Origin: Mactromeris polynyma
Lineage: Eukaryota > Mollusca > Bivalvia > Venerida > Mactridae
Direction: 5' to 3'
NCBI GenBank assembly: GCA_032209605.1
Contig: JASFXZ010000032.1
Span: 6,387,722-6,451,721, forward strand
Length of the DNA: 64,000 bases
Shown here: positions 21,804 through 35,100 of the stretch, piece after piece
Position numbering within the stretch: the first letter of the stretch is position 1
How the letters are laid out: each line of letters starts with the position of its first letter
The notes under the pieces: generated by a model
Databases searched by the model: none
The model's input: the letters and a program-made list of their open reading frames with translations, nothing else
What the model was told of the DNA's origin: nothing
Translations under genes and position numbers: made by a program

Positions 21804-22022
21804 TTAACGATTCTTTCTGGCAGCAGATCCGATGTAGGTCACTGTTTGATGGTTGCGTTGTTTGCATTTGCAGGTAAAGAGGACTTTCATCGCCCGTATA
21901 AAACTTGGGTTGAAAATAACGTAGAGTACTGTATTGTAAACAGTACTGAAAGAGACTAGTCCAAGCAGAAATAGATTCACGAAACCACTGGCATCAGTAC
22001 TTTCGTCTGCTCCCGAAATTTT
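21804..22022 (-). CDS. GPCR exon 3 (TM7 and tail)
   Basis: Encodes residues 261-332. Acceptor ATTTTCAG/AAAATT. Includes LVSFSTVYNTVLYVIFNPSF and a basic, Cys-containing tail ending SAARKNR and TAA. It is not a long open frame on its own strand and was found by splice phase and TM7 content. Confidence 0.9.
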   Translation of the reverse strand, partial: KISGADESTDASGFVNLFLLGLVSFSTVYNTVLYVIFNPSFIRAMKVLFTCKCKQRNHQTVTYIGSAARKNR

Positions 22023-24331
22023 CTGAAAATCGTAACGGTATAATCATATAAACAGTATCATCGCTTTTTGTGATTGGTCGATAATGCACATGACTACTGA
22101 GTTTAAAATAGACGGGTTTTATCCCATGTTAGAGCCAATCAAATGTGTACGTCTTCGGAAATGCTTTTGGCAACGGTAGCTACATGTACTTATGTTCGAT
22201 TTATTCTGTTTTCATACTAATTTACATCGTCACAGCATTATTTACTGGCAGTTAGAGCTGTCTACTCAGTGCACAGTTGCATAATTTTTATTTGCGCATG
22301 TTTACTGTCATAGTCTTTGGACATATATAAGCATCGATGCAAGCGGCTAGCTGATTTGCTATGGAGGCATGTCGATTCGCCAGTTTAAAACTAGAAAATA
22401 TCAGTTATGGTAGAGTTATAAAGGCGCCCGATGCTAAAGGAGAGTATAATTATTGAGGTGCAGTTTTATTGAACATATGTGTGAAACCAAGATAAGATTA
22501 CCTACATATGACCCTTTTTAAAAGCATATCAATCATAGGAAATGAGTCTAGAGTTTCATTACAATACCGAATGGGCATTTTCAACTTTCAAAAGAATTGA
22601 ACAGCTTGACTAGCACAGATAAATTTAAAATTAAGATGAAAGCAGACACATTGAACGGAGAACATAGTTTGCCTTTACCGCAAACTTGGCTTTGCCCCTT
22701 TATGGTAGTTAACATACCATACAAAGTCTAAATAGATCGAGAGAAGATTATAAAGTGGTGTGAGAGAGAACACTGTATCGTGGCCATGAGTAGTTATCTT
22801 GTGTCCATGACTTGTAACTCTTGGCATGACATTGGCCAATCAGAATTGGCGACATCCCTAAGCTATCCTGATTGGCCAATCGGGAGATGTTAAATAATTA
22901 AGCTATCCCGATTGGCCATGCAATCACAATTGGTGAAATCCTTGAACTATTCTGATTGGTTAGAATTGATGATATCATTAATCTACCCGGTAGGTCAATA
23001 AAGTCATAGCCACGAGTAACTAAGCTATAACCTTTAATAATTAAGTTGCAGTCATGACTTCATATTTCCTGAACATGGCACCTGTATGCAACCATATAAA
23101 ATATATAATGTTAGTACTTACAGCATATAGAAGGAGAATGTAGAAAGGTAACCAGGTCACAGCAAATATTACCGCCACCCAAACTAGTAATTTAACGACA
23201 CGTATCCTTTCGCGGAACGCTCTGATATTTGCGTTGGTAACTTCCCCAGGGTTCATGACTGCCTGGATTCGTCGGCTTTTTTGCCACACATAATAAGCTA
23301 TCCGTGAATAATTTTTGGTCATAAGTATAACGGGAATGAGGTATGACACAGTAACTACAAATACCGTGTTTATTAATGAGTATGAATCATTCACATGATG
23401 GCTTCCGCAACACAAAGTAGTTCCCGTTGTGTTGTTAACCGCATCGGTTGGAATAATAACTACGCCGTACTCTATTAAAGTTGGGAAAGAGACAAGAAAC
23501 GAAAAGATCCAAAGAACCGGCAAGATCTTGAAAAATACTGAAAATGTTATTTGATTCCGTTGGTACTCGATGATGGCTCTGTGTCGCTCGAATGAAATGC
23601 AAACCAGTGTGTATGCTGAACTTGTAATGAAGAATAGTAGGCTAAAGTTTGATATCTTGCACAACGCTTCTCCTGAAAAAAAGTACGGTTGTGCATTGGC
23701 AGAATGCTTATCAATCGTCTTATAAAAAATAACAAAATGAGGCATGAAATAAATAAAGGATATTTTCATGTTTCGGTGTAATATCAAGTTATTTCACCTC
23801 TTGAGTATTTAACTTGACTACACAGCTCGTGAAAACAGTGCGTCCGGTGCTCACTCGGTGACATACTGATATTACACGGAAACATACATATGTATTATCC
23901 TCTATTGGTTATGTGGAAACGACTAAATTTATATTTAAAGGTATGTTCATGTACTTGGTATTGTTGATTCTTTTTTCTAGGTCTGCAACTATACGTATTA
24001 TTGTCTAAAATTTTGACCGACAATATACCTTTAATAAACTGCAAAAATAATTTTATCATTTAAGTATATTACCTTAAGAAAGTTAAGGAATGTATTACTC
24101 ACCTTGACTGAAAATGTCCTCGTGTGAAATATGATGCAATCTCTGTGGCATAACGAATGCAGCAAGCAGAATATCGCTAACAGCCAGATTGCATATCAGT
24201 GCATTTGTCACACTGCGCAACTTCCGGAATTTAACAACGCAATATATAACAAGGGCATTTCCTATCAATGCAAAAATCAACAACAAAGTTATTATGATAA
24301 TATAAAACCACTGTCCTAATGACAAAACCAT
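21804..24331 (-). CDS. Class A (rhodopsin-like) GPCR, 3 exons, 332 aa
   Basis: Three exons join in phase into a complete seven-helix receptor at the plasma membrane. Visible landmarks: TM1 GNALVIYCVV; TM2 LAVSD; TM3 Cys81 and ERH at 105-107 (usual DRY); a second-loop Cys pair (TLCCGSHH) with N-glycosylation sites NNTT and NDS nearby; TM5 SYLIPVILM; TM6 TWLPFY at 249-252 (usual CWxP); TM7 NTVLY at 290-294 (usual NPxxY); and a Cys-containing tail (LFTCKCK). The layout suits peptide-type receptors, but I cannot name the ligand or subfamily. Only seven residues precede TM1 and an in-frame stop lies 13 codons upstream of the Met, so the N-terminus is either very short or continues in an unseen exon. 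It lies upstream of the 179-aa membrane protein gene on the same strand. Confidence 0.9.
22790..23030. repeat. degenerate tandem block of CCAAT/ATTGG units, GPCR intron 2
   Basis: Four or five diverged units of about 45 bp each carry GATTGGCCAATC or GATTGGTTAG followed by an AGCTAT motif. The palindrome ATTGGCCAAT is complete in one unit and near-complete in others. Confidence 0.6.
23122..23672 (-). CDS. GPCR exon 2 (TM3-TM6)
   Basis: Encodes residues 77-260, from GEALCKISNF to WLPFYILLLYA. Acceptor TTTTTTTCAG/GAGAAG, donor GCT/GTAAGT, phase 0 at the 3' end. Confidence 0.95.
24103..24331 (-). CDS. GPCR exon 1 (TM1-TM2)
   Basis: Encodes residues 1-76 plus one base of Gly77. Donor CAAG/GTGAGT. 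The exon includes GNALVIYCVVKFRKLRSVTN and NLAVSDILLAAFVMP. Confidence 0.9.
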
Positions 24332-27300
24332 CGTAAATTCGAAAATAAATCGGCAACAATGAGACTAGTTACGAATTTAACAGAAATGCTGTGTCAGCGC
24401 ACCAAGAAATGAATATTTCCTTCACGGGAGACGATATTTCAATATATGTAATAAGATCGTGTAACTTTGATTCTGTAGCATATAACCTGTATTTAAAGAT
24501 GATAGCAGTCTATTGGTGAGAAACATAGACGTATCGCGTGTCTTATATTAAAAATGTTAATTGAAAAACGTCTTAATTTATGAACTATCATAAATAGAAT
24601 TACGAACATATTGAACTTTCTTTGTACTAAATTTCTATGTGATGTAGTCACGTTTAATCGCAATATATATATATATTTTTTTTTTTTATTGGAAATGTCT
24701 TGACATCTATCCAATGCCAGACGTTTTATTAAATATATAACTCATTTTATTTCATTCAAGTCCAGTAAGCCATATGGCCCATGAGGACAAACAAATATAT
24801 ACATATATACGATACATATATACCAGCGGAGTACTTAGCACTTTTGTTAAGTGCGTTTATTGATAGATACAGATTATTACAGAGAATGGTGTATGATTAC
24901 GATTCTTTTAAACTGATACCATTGCATATCTAGGAAGAAAGCTGTATCGCCGTCAGTTTCTTACCATTAAATACGGTATATGTATACAACTGAACTTATT
25001 CTGTGGTGTTTTTTTCTCTCCAATGATTAAGGTCCAGCTCAATTAATTAATTAATAAATTAATAAACTAGGCAATTAAGGCAACAGCATGACATTTTTCG
25101 ACCTTCTCCATACGGATGCCATGATATATCGCTATATTAGATGCAAACGATACAATATAATGGTATCGGTTTGATATCGAAATATTTCCGTTATTCGGAA
25201 GATCAGAACATGTAAATGTAAAATGCAGTTTCATCAACCAGTTGCCGTGTTTTTACCTCGACGACAACGCTATCTGTAAATGTTTTAGCTCCGACACCAA
25301 ATTGCGATGCCCAGCGTCGTGACATTTGGGCCCATTTTGGACTCCATGTTGATGTAAAATTAAATTAAGTAGTTTCAAATTATTATGTTGCCGTTTGTGC
25401 TCACAGCAGTGCACCCGTCTCTGGGAGGTACCCAAGTACTCGATCGTTTGACCAAATATAGAATAGCAAAATTGTGGCATAATGAGCCCAACAATGCCAT
25501 TGTTCATTGTTCCAATAAGAATTTACATCCATATAAAAAACAAAAGCAATAAATGATTTCATGTCTTGTTTATTTTCTGTCCATGTTATATAACAAGAGA
25601 GACAGAAATGTACCACAACACTACTAGAATAAAGGCAACACAAGTACAGGTAATAACTACTGATTAACTTGTCAAAATAACATATTATAAACAGACTTAT
25701 TATACATCATTGACCTGGAAAAGACCTAGTAGACATAAATCACTTAACTTTTCAGTTTCTAGGAATCTATGATTTAGTGGAAGAGAACTGGAATGAAAAA
25801 TGCTGTCATTTTTTGGACTGCATTAAAACTGTTATAGATATCATGTTCGTTGGATATATCATCTTGTCTAACTGACGACAAAGTGTTGAACACTTCCAGA
25901 GCTACGAGGACTAATTAAAGTAAAGTTTAGCCAGCATTTTCCATTGCAATTTAAGAACAATATTCACTGATATAAAATGTACGTGAAAGTCTACCAAATA
26001 TGCTGAAACTGAACAGTAAGTATTTAATGTGTAGCTGATACATCAATGAATTGGCAAACAGAATACAAGAACATCCTGATAAGTCGATGCTTTATAATCA
26101 GGTTACTATCTAACATGGCTTAATTGACAAATTAATCAGTAATAAGCAACATGAATAATTAATTAAAACAGAAATGAGTGCATTAAATTTAACAATTACA
26201 AATCATGGCAGGAGCTTGTATTAACACCAATGTACAAAATATCAATCGTTGTGAATGCATCTGTTCATTGTAAACTGACTTTCTTCAGAAAATAGAATTC
26301 TATACCCAATATATGGCACTAGGTCGAAAATACATTATCAGTCCGATTGAAATTTTCGAAATGGATTATCAGATACAGATTTTACAACTTGTTTACACGC
26401 ACTGAAGCAGTTCAAATGTTCATTTTATAGAAGGTTAATGATAGGTTATGTGACAACAAGACGCAAATGGACAAACAAGAGATTCCTACAAAGATGGAAT
26501 GCACGAAATGGAAAATGAAACATAGAATAATGAAGCAACCAAGGTCATCACAGGGTAAATATAATTCTTCACTAACATGTAGTTCTAATACAGGTAAAAT
26601 TTCTTTTTGTACTAACTGCATATTGAATATCTTCTTATTCAAATACAGGGGTACACTATACATGTAGTAAATAGAAAAGTGTAAAAACATAAATAATATT
26701 AAGATTTTAACAATATCAAATCATTCAAAAATTAAGTACAATATGAAGCATATACAATAAATGAAATGCATTACCCAAGACAAGTGTCTAGATTATAATC
26801 CATTTAATATACAAATAAAGTGAACCATCCGGGCCAACAATCAACAAATCATGCCAGACAAGACAGGTTCAACATCCAAGACACGAAATATGTACATACC
26901 CGACAAATACCACCAAACAACTGGACCAAAAACAATACATAAAGTCACATATTATCACAGAAATGGAAAAACAAATCACTGCAAGGACTTTTTAAAACAT
27001 AACTATAGATTTGAACAATCACATATATTTTAACCATGGCATTTGTTTTCCATGATTATCGTCCACTGATTGTTTGGTATGTATGTTATTTGTAGAGTTT
27101 ACAAAGACAAAAGAATCTAAGGTCTTTTTCTAGGGTTTTTGGAAAAAGGGCTGCAGGTCATATTCGAAAAAAAAATTCAATAAATTGTCAAGATTGGGGA
27201 AAATGTATAAGCAAGTATTTCAAACAGTTCAAACAGTTACCTGTATTTCTAGTTTTAGGCTCTTAAATATTTTATAAAGCAGTAAAGTTAAATGTAAAAG

Positions 27301-28525
27301 ATAATCTGCACTGGTTAAGATTATTGTCTCTATATTCATTTAGTTTTTCCTTCAAGATCATACACTTTCAATTAGATTTTATTTCTTGATATTGGAAATA
27401 ATGGACCCTTTTTGCGTTAGGAATGGGGCTGAAATTCGGTCATTCGACACAGCTAGAAAAGGTCCTTAATCTGTTTACAGAGAATGTCATGTGAAGTCTT
27501 AACCTGAGTGATAAGAAAATGTGACAAAATGATATGTGAATCGTACAACATAAGTTCAACCATGTTTCCATCACTTGCCACTTCTGTAACTGTATACATG
27601 TAGCGTACATAATTAAACAAAATTGATATCGGACAATATTTCATAATGCCCAAATTTCACAATTAAAAATTTTAACACAAATTATCAGAAATAAAAGAAA
27701 ACAACGACAGAAGAAGTACATATTCTGTTGTAAAATCACACAAAGGACCAGTTTGAAGAGTTTCGTTAAGGAAATGACTTTTATATTTTAAAATAATGAA
27801 AATGACATAATAACAAAGCTGACAGATATGCATAAAACCAACTGTAAGAATGATGAAAGTACGATATTCCCCAAACTTTAATACAGAAAAGTTAGAATGA
27901 TATGAAAGTATAAACAAAATGGCTCATCGTATTGAAGTATTGCATTATGGGTAAAACAGAACGCAAAATGAAGTCATTAACAGACTAAGAGTCCATAATA
28001 TCAAAACCAAGTTTTCAAAACATATATACCGGTAATTTCAGTGATAAAACACAAAATATCTGGAAAAATAAACACAGTAATACTGAACAATAAGATCTGT
28101 AAGAATTTCTCTATGAACAAAGCTGTAGGCTTTTATCAGATAAACACAGTGTCTTAACATATATGAACAAAATGATAATGAAAAATGAATTTTACAAATA
28201 CGATTTAGTGAGTTAAAAACTTCTATGTGACAGTTTACAGTTAGAAAATTACGCTAGTAACATGTTAGCATGTTTCCTACATAAAGCTAAGGATTTTTTA
28301 TATCTATCTTTGATTTAAGATAATATTAAAAGCAATTAACTAGTTGCCAAAAACAAAAAAATGTATAAATCATGTGAGTAAAATTGATACCAATAGTATT
28401 ATATTTGAGATTCTGTTTACAAATGTAAGTCCTAGCTACACAAAGAAATAACTATATTATCATAAACGATATGCCAACATGAAATCTAATTCAAGGGGTT
28501 AAAGGGAAACCAATCAATACACTTC
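24332..28525. other. intergenic and 3' flanking DNA, GPCR to NDRG
   Basis: AT-rich, with short TA and T runs (24660-24690, 25031-25065) and no supported exon. Minus-strand frames at 25253-25643 and 26412-26690 have no domain. Part of 25.5-28.5 kb may be an extended 3' UTR of the NDRG gene. Confidence 0.5.
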
Positions 28526-28571
28526 TTTATTTCAGAACAGATTAACTTGGTTCCCTTTTACCCCTTTTATT
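28493..28571 (-). promoter_or_regulatory. NDRG 3' UTR poly(A) signals in a potential hairpin
   Basis: Minus-strand AATAAA hexamers lie at 28566-28571 and 28526-28531, 430-470 nt after the stop. Flanking arms GGGGTTAAAGGGAAACC (28495 on plus) and GGTTCCCTTTTACCCC (28549) can pair with one mismatch and one bulge around the second hexamer. Confidence 0.45.
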
Positions 28572-28999
28572 CTACCACATTTCACATGTTGGGAGAATTA
28601 GGCTTTACAAAATACAGCAATGATTTCCAGGAAGATAATTTTGTGCATAAATCTGAAACAACTGCGTTGGTCCCATGGTTTTGTAACTTCACTCGAACCT
28701 AAGTATCGTCTGCATCCACTAAGAGGTAATGTTGCATGAAATAATAAGCAATTGAATACACCGCATCTTTGTACAGAACAACAATAACTTTCTGAATAAC
28801 TAGACCAACATTTATACAATAGTTACAAGTAAAACATTGATTAACAGTCATTAACTGTAACAAAAAGTAACAACATTGCTTTTTTTCGGCTCAATCTATT
28901 CACTAGGCAGCAGTCCAAGAAGAGTTATCAAATCAGGTGCTTATAACGACGCATGTGATTGGTTGAAAGCTTTCTAACAGAGTGTCTCATTGGTTGATA

Positions 29000-29100
29000 T
29001 CAGCAAACTGGTTGAGATGTAAGTTCTGAATGGCTGAGAATACTTGTGCTGGAAGTTATACTTGTCTTGCTACTACTGTTCAAGGGCCTCAATGTTGGAA
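29000..29100 (-). CDS. NDRG: NDRG exon 13 (C-terminal tail, stop)
   Basis: Acceptor ATCTTTACAG/TTCCAA. It completes Ile338 and encodes PTLRPLNSSSKTSITSSTS to SQPVC and TGA. It was found by phase and Ser/Thr content, not homology, so an alternative terminal exon in the 2.5-kb intron before it is possible. Confidence 0.75.
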
Positions 29101-32100
29101 CTGTAAAGATATACATATAGTTTTATGTTCAATAGTTGAGATTTCATAATAACATGCAACTAGAATTTAACACACAGTACAATTCCTTGACCCAAAAATT
29201 AACTAGATGTGTCTATACAGCACGGATATCCCTGTTATAAGCTTTTCAAGCATTATTGATTAGAAATCATTTTTGAGTTGAAATGGGGGATAACTCCTCC
29301 AAACATTGGTGGATTGTAACTGATTCTAACTACACCTGTATTTTATCATTAAATGGTCATGTGCCGAATATGAATTGAATCCATCCATCCTTTCAAGAAC
29401 CAATTTTTCACAAGGACAGACGGACAGACAGGGCAACACTTTATGCCCCTTCGGCATGCTTTGAATGACAGAGGCATTAAAACAAAATATCAACCTAATG
29501 TGGCTTTCCACAAACATTTTACAAACCACAAGTAGAAAATACCAATCAGGAATAACTCAACAATGAAAATCTTGTGTTGTTGCTTAAAAGGTTAACATGT
29601 CATTCAACAATTCTATGGACATTTCAAGCTGCTATAAGAATCTAAATATTACAGATATATTATATACTATTGTTTAACTGCATAATTTGAAATTCTTAGA
29701 ATTCATGTCACACAACCAAAAATTACCCAATACAAAAACATGATAAAACTTAGAAAAATGGACAAAAATAAGACCACACATAAACGGGACAATAGCATCT
29801 GATACTTGACAAAAGTGAAGTAATCGATACTTGTATCTGGATTTCAAAATAATTATACATGTACAACAAATGATCTACAAATGAAACGAAGCTTTCAATT
29901 GTACTCAAAAGTCTCAAAACAGAGGCCTTTGTGAAACAGTACACTCAAATATCTGACTTATGCATTCTTACATGCATCCATTTCTTTAAAAGTCAATAAT
30001 AATAAATGTTTTCATTAGTGGCAATTAAAATTTGCACCTGAGATTAAAATTACTTCCCCTTATGAATTCCACTGGATTGTCTCCCCTGGACAATAAACAC
30101 CATACTATAGATCAGTATTTCTAGCTAGTCTATTCTAAATATCATAAAAACCAGCACGACAGAGAGAAAGCATTGTCATGTCCATGGTTTGTGGCAAAAC
30201 TATTCATAACTGTTTCTTTACAAAAACTAGATTTAAAAAAGTGTTTTTGCTAAACGCAGAATACATTAAAAGTATACAGACATAATACAATATGCCGGGA
30301 GAACACAAGACAAGCTAAATGAGTCTGTCTGCTGTAAATATGCCTCTACAATGAGCAAATTATGAACAAAAATATATCAAAATGATCTTGAAGCAGCATG
30401 CATATTTCCAAATATAACACTAACATCGGTGCATTTACAGGAATAGAAGCATTATTTGGTACATTTACTTACTCTACGAAGGCTCGAGACTGATAAATAT
30501 AAAATATTAACATTTTGTAATAAGGAGTCTTTATTTGTTTGAATTTTTTTTTTCATATTTCGGATTAATCTTTTACGTTTGAATAGTTGTGGTGTACATT
30601 ATACACTGTTTTTCTGCAGTAGTTCAGTAAGATACAACAGTCATTCGATGTAACCAGTGTTCCTGGGTTACCAACCAATAGAAAGATGTTCTATTGCAAA
30701 CAATAATTCAGAGGTGGAGGAAGTATGACTTTTGATGTATTATACCTGGTTCATACAAAACCTCTGAGACAATATTCCAGCACTTTTCAAGGCCAGTATG
30801 AACCCAGGTTACTTTGAATAAATTTGTCACGAATAACATACACCTCTCGCAGGGTTTGAACTAATTATCTTAACAATTATATAAGTATAGCACCTAGTCT
30901 TATACACAAAAAAGCAACTGGCATTTATAAGGGCTGTTGTTGATACAGTTGATATCGATATATCGGAGATTTTTTCCGCCGATTGATATTCGATACACAC
31001 TGACAAATAGCGATACTATGGCGGAAAACTACAAGAGAATTGGTTTGGTCTCAAATGTGTCAAAATAGCGTAACATCACTTTGTAGTCAGTCACTTGGTA
31101 AACAGTGCTCTAATGAATAGTGCGAATGTGGGCAATATAATATAATATTGTGAAGATAAAAAAATAGATTAATTACTTAAATGGTATATTTCTATTATAA
31201 AAATACAAGTTGTACATTTAAATATTTAGGGCATACAAACATAAACATACAGAAAAGTAGGAGTCAATAGTCTATTAAAGGAATTTTCAAAATAATCGAT
31301 ATATCATCGATATTTGTCTTTCGATACATCAATATAGTTGGTATGCAAACATTTTTAATCAATAACAGCACTAGCATTTATATAATTTACATTGCAGTTA
31401 ATATCAAGCACACATACATTCATTGAGCAGCTGGGCAGGATGGTCAAAATTATCAGTAAGCGCAAAAAAGAGCTTCATTTATGACAATGAGTACACATAC
31501 TTGAGACTAATTAATAAGCTGGCATATTTTATAAGCTACCACTGACATGGGGGGCCAGATATTATGACGATATATATACTTACTGTAGCCCATTCCTTGA
31601 AGGAAGAGTCTGAATGCTTCACAAACTTTGCCCGGCTGTTCTTCTAGTGGCATACCTCCACAATCACTAATCTGTAATATACAACATATATCCCGATTAT
31701 AATTGTTCCTATTTCTGGGGGAAAACATGCACATTTTTTATTTCTTAGTCGATTGTAAGGGCTATTTCTATAAAAATCTCCCTGGATGTTTGCACCAATG
31801 AATTTTCATTCACTGATTAAACAAGAGATGTTTGTAAAACATTATGCCCCCCCCCCTGTGATCTTGACCCCGTGACCCCAAAATCAATAGGGTTCCTCTG
31901 CTACCCAAGATGATTGTGTGGACCAAGTTTGAGGATGATATGTCAAGGGGTTCTTGAGTTATTGATCGGAAACGAAAAGGTTACGGACGGACGGACAGAC
32001 GGACGGACATACCGACCAACATGTGCAAACCAATATGCCCTCTCTTCTTCGAAGGGGGGCATAAAAATATTAATAAAACCCTTGTGACCAATAAGAATGT

Positions 32101-35100
32101 TTTTTCAGTGTATGTTACCTTCATGAAATCAGTGTCCTCTGGATCCATACGACCATTCATATCAACAACATCATCTATATGAGGTGAATCATCACCAACA
32201 ACCATCAATGTACGACATCTGAAATTATACAACAATGAATAACTTCAACAGTTGTTCAATCAAGTGGCTTACATTACATCATCAACTGAAAATGTGCAAG
32301 TCTAATATCAACAAAACAATCTAATATGAGTTATAGCGGTCTAGGGGCAGAGCACTAGACTCCCGAACTAGAGGTGGACGGGTTTCAAATCCTGCAATTG
32401 GAATGATTAGTTGAATCATATTTTATTGTATTTGTACACATAACTATCATATTTGCACAAACATACAAATAATGTGTACATACATACAAAAGGGTTGGGC
32501 CAAAAGTTTTAACAACAGTATCTATTCTTCTGTGGTCATAAAAACTCTAGAATTAGGCACAAATACTGGTAAGTATTAAAGAGTGATATATATTTGTAAT
32601 AGCTTTGTTTCACATTTGATGTAAAATAAATCCAATAAAAATAACTCTCCACTTAGAAGAACAAAGACTTGTTTATCTGGGAGAAATATTAAACAAGGAG
32701 CATTGTATTCTTTACACTCAATACATCCATGTACACTCAATACACTCATGTACACTCAATACACTCATGTACACTCAATACACTCATGTACACTCAATAC
32801 ACTCATGTACACTCAATACACTCATGTACACTCAATACACTCAATACACTCATGTACACTCAATACACTCATGTACACTCAATACACTCATGTACACTCA
32901 ATACACTCATGTACACTCAATACACTCATGTACACTCAATACACTCATGTACACTCAATACACTCATGTACACTCAATACACTCATGTACACTCAATACA
33001 CCCATGTACACTCAATACACTCATGTACACTCAATACACTCATGTACACTCAATACACTCATGTACACTCAATACACTCATGTACACTCAATACACTCAT
33101 GTACACTCAATACACTCATGTACACTCAATACACTCATGTACACTGTACACTCAATACACTCATGTACACTCAATACACTCATGTACACTGTACACTCAA
33201 TACACTCATGTACACTCAATACACTCATGTACACTGTACACTCAATACACTCATGTACACTCAATACACTCATGTACACTGTACACTCAATACACTCATG
33301 TACACTCAATACACTCATGTACACTGTACACTCAATACACTCATGTACACTCAATACACTCATGTACACTGTACACTCAATACACTCATGTACACTCAAT
33401 ACACTCATGTACACTGTACACTCAATACACTCATGTACACTCAATACACTCATGTACACTGTACACTCAATACACTCATGTACACTCAATACACTCATGT
33501 ACACTCAATACACTCAATACACTCAATACACTCATGTACACTCAATATTGCAAGTTTATTTATCTTCAGAGTGTTCAAGACTCGAAAACTCGTGAAAATT
33601 AAAATCCAAGTTTTACAACATTACAAAGTCAAATTGGTGATCACAAAAAATATTATACAGTAAGTTTACACTAAAGCTGGTTCAGTAAGATTTCAATTCT
33701 CGTGTTATGCAACAAGTTTGGCACCATCTGTTGTTGTTCTATTTTGGGTAAGGTAAGAGTTACATCCCTTTCAAATAGAGTTTAATTGATACATAATGAC
33801 AGTGTTACAAGTGCATACTTATAAAACTAACCTAATTACGAAAAATAACCTAAGTGTAAGATTATTTTTATTTGTACCAGTAATTATATATTTGTACTAT
33901 GATTTACACAGTGAAGTTAGATACATGATTATGAATGAGAATTATATGCTTTATTTTATTCATGCATAATTGGTCTCATTATCATAAATATGTAATTAAT
34001 ATTGGAGTTATAAATGAACACGTCCGCTTTTGTTATACACAAAACAGGAGAGTTTTATCTATGGACTTAATTCCCCCAAAATATACCGTAAAATGAGAAA
34101 TTTTCATGACAAATTACTTTGTGCTATTTTTCATCAGATTGCTAAACATGCAAAAAAATATTGACTTCACAAATATCTAATTTTACAGTACACTATAATG
34201 GTTGTAAAAAGATTACTAAAGACATTTGAATTTACGACAAATTTCCGATGAACTCAACAACACTGCATTGTCACTTTTGTTATGTTTCCAAAATCACACA
34301 GATCAAACAAGTGTCTGATACCTGTTTCCGACTCATGTCCTGTAGAGCCTGGAAACTTTTAAGAAAAGTTACAATGCAATGTACGTATGACGGCAATAAC
34401 ATCCTATTTTCTCAAAATTATTACCTAGCACATTTTGATAGAAAATAAGACGTTGAACTGTATCTTTAAGGCACAATTTATTTTTTTAATTAAGAACATT
34501 GGAAAAAAAATTTGTTATTCTGGTCAATAAATCATCATGAAATTTTGTGAATTCATGTGAGAAATATTCTCGATAAAGAATTCAGTTAAGTAGTTTAAAC
34601 AAACAGCATACTTGATAGTCCTGACAGTGCCCTTCTTCATGGCGTCAAGTTCTCGAATCATCTCCAGATCACTTCTCCTGCAATAAATGTACAATAATAT
34701 CTCAGTATGTTTAAAAAACAACAGAAAAAAAGGTCAACACTCGCCGCATACATTTTTCCTAATGTACATTCTTGGTATTTTGGTTGATCAGGTATATCCC
34801 CCACATACCACAAAGCAATTTTTTGAAGCTTAAGGGGGAAATATTGACCAGTAGAGCAGTATAGGCGAAATAGACAATTTTGAATCCAAGAACAGTCACT
34901 GCACAGTGCCAATGAGACCCATTGTACAGTTACTGTTTTCTAGGCATCTAGCCAGTACTTTCCCGGTAACATACTAGTACTATGTTAGGCGGGAAGCGCT
35001 GAAAAGTATGTCTGATTTACCCAGCTGGGGATCAAGGGATTGAACCCACAACCTTTTGATTCTTAGTCTGCAGCATAAACCACTGTGCCATTTTTGCAAC

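Noticed and set aside
23547..23735. Second minus-strand frame inside the GPCR gene
   Set aside because: Shadow of GPCR exon 2 in another frame.
32713..33546. Possible CRISPR-like regular repeat array
   Set aside because: No unique spacers: the units are contiguous 19-mers, and the genome is eukaryotic.
32703..33663. Three overlapping frames of 288-299 residues and one of 135 on the other strand
   Set aside because: The 19-bp unit lacks stops in every forward phase and the 45-bp unit keeps one reverse frame open; repeats, not genes.
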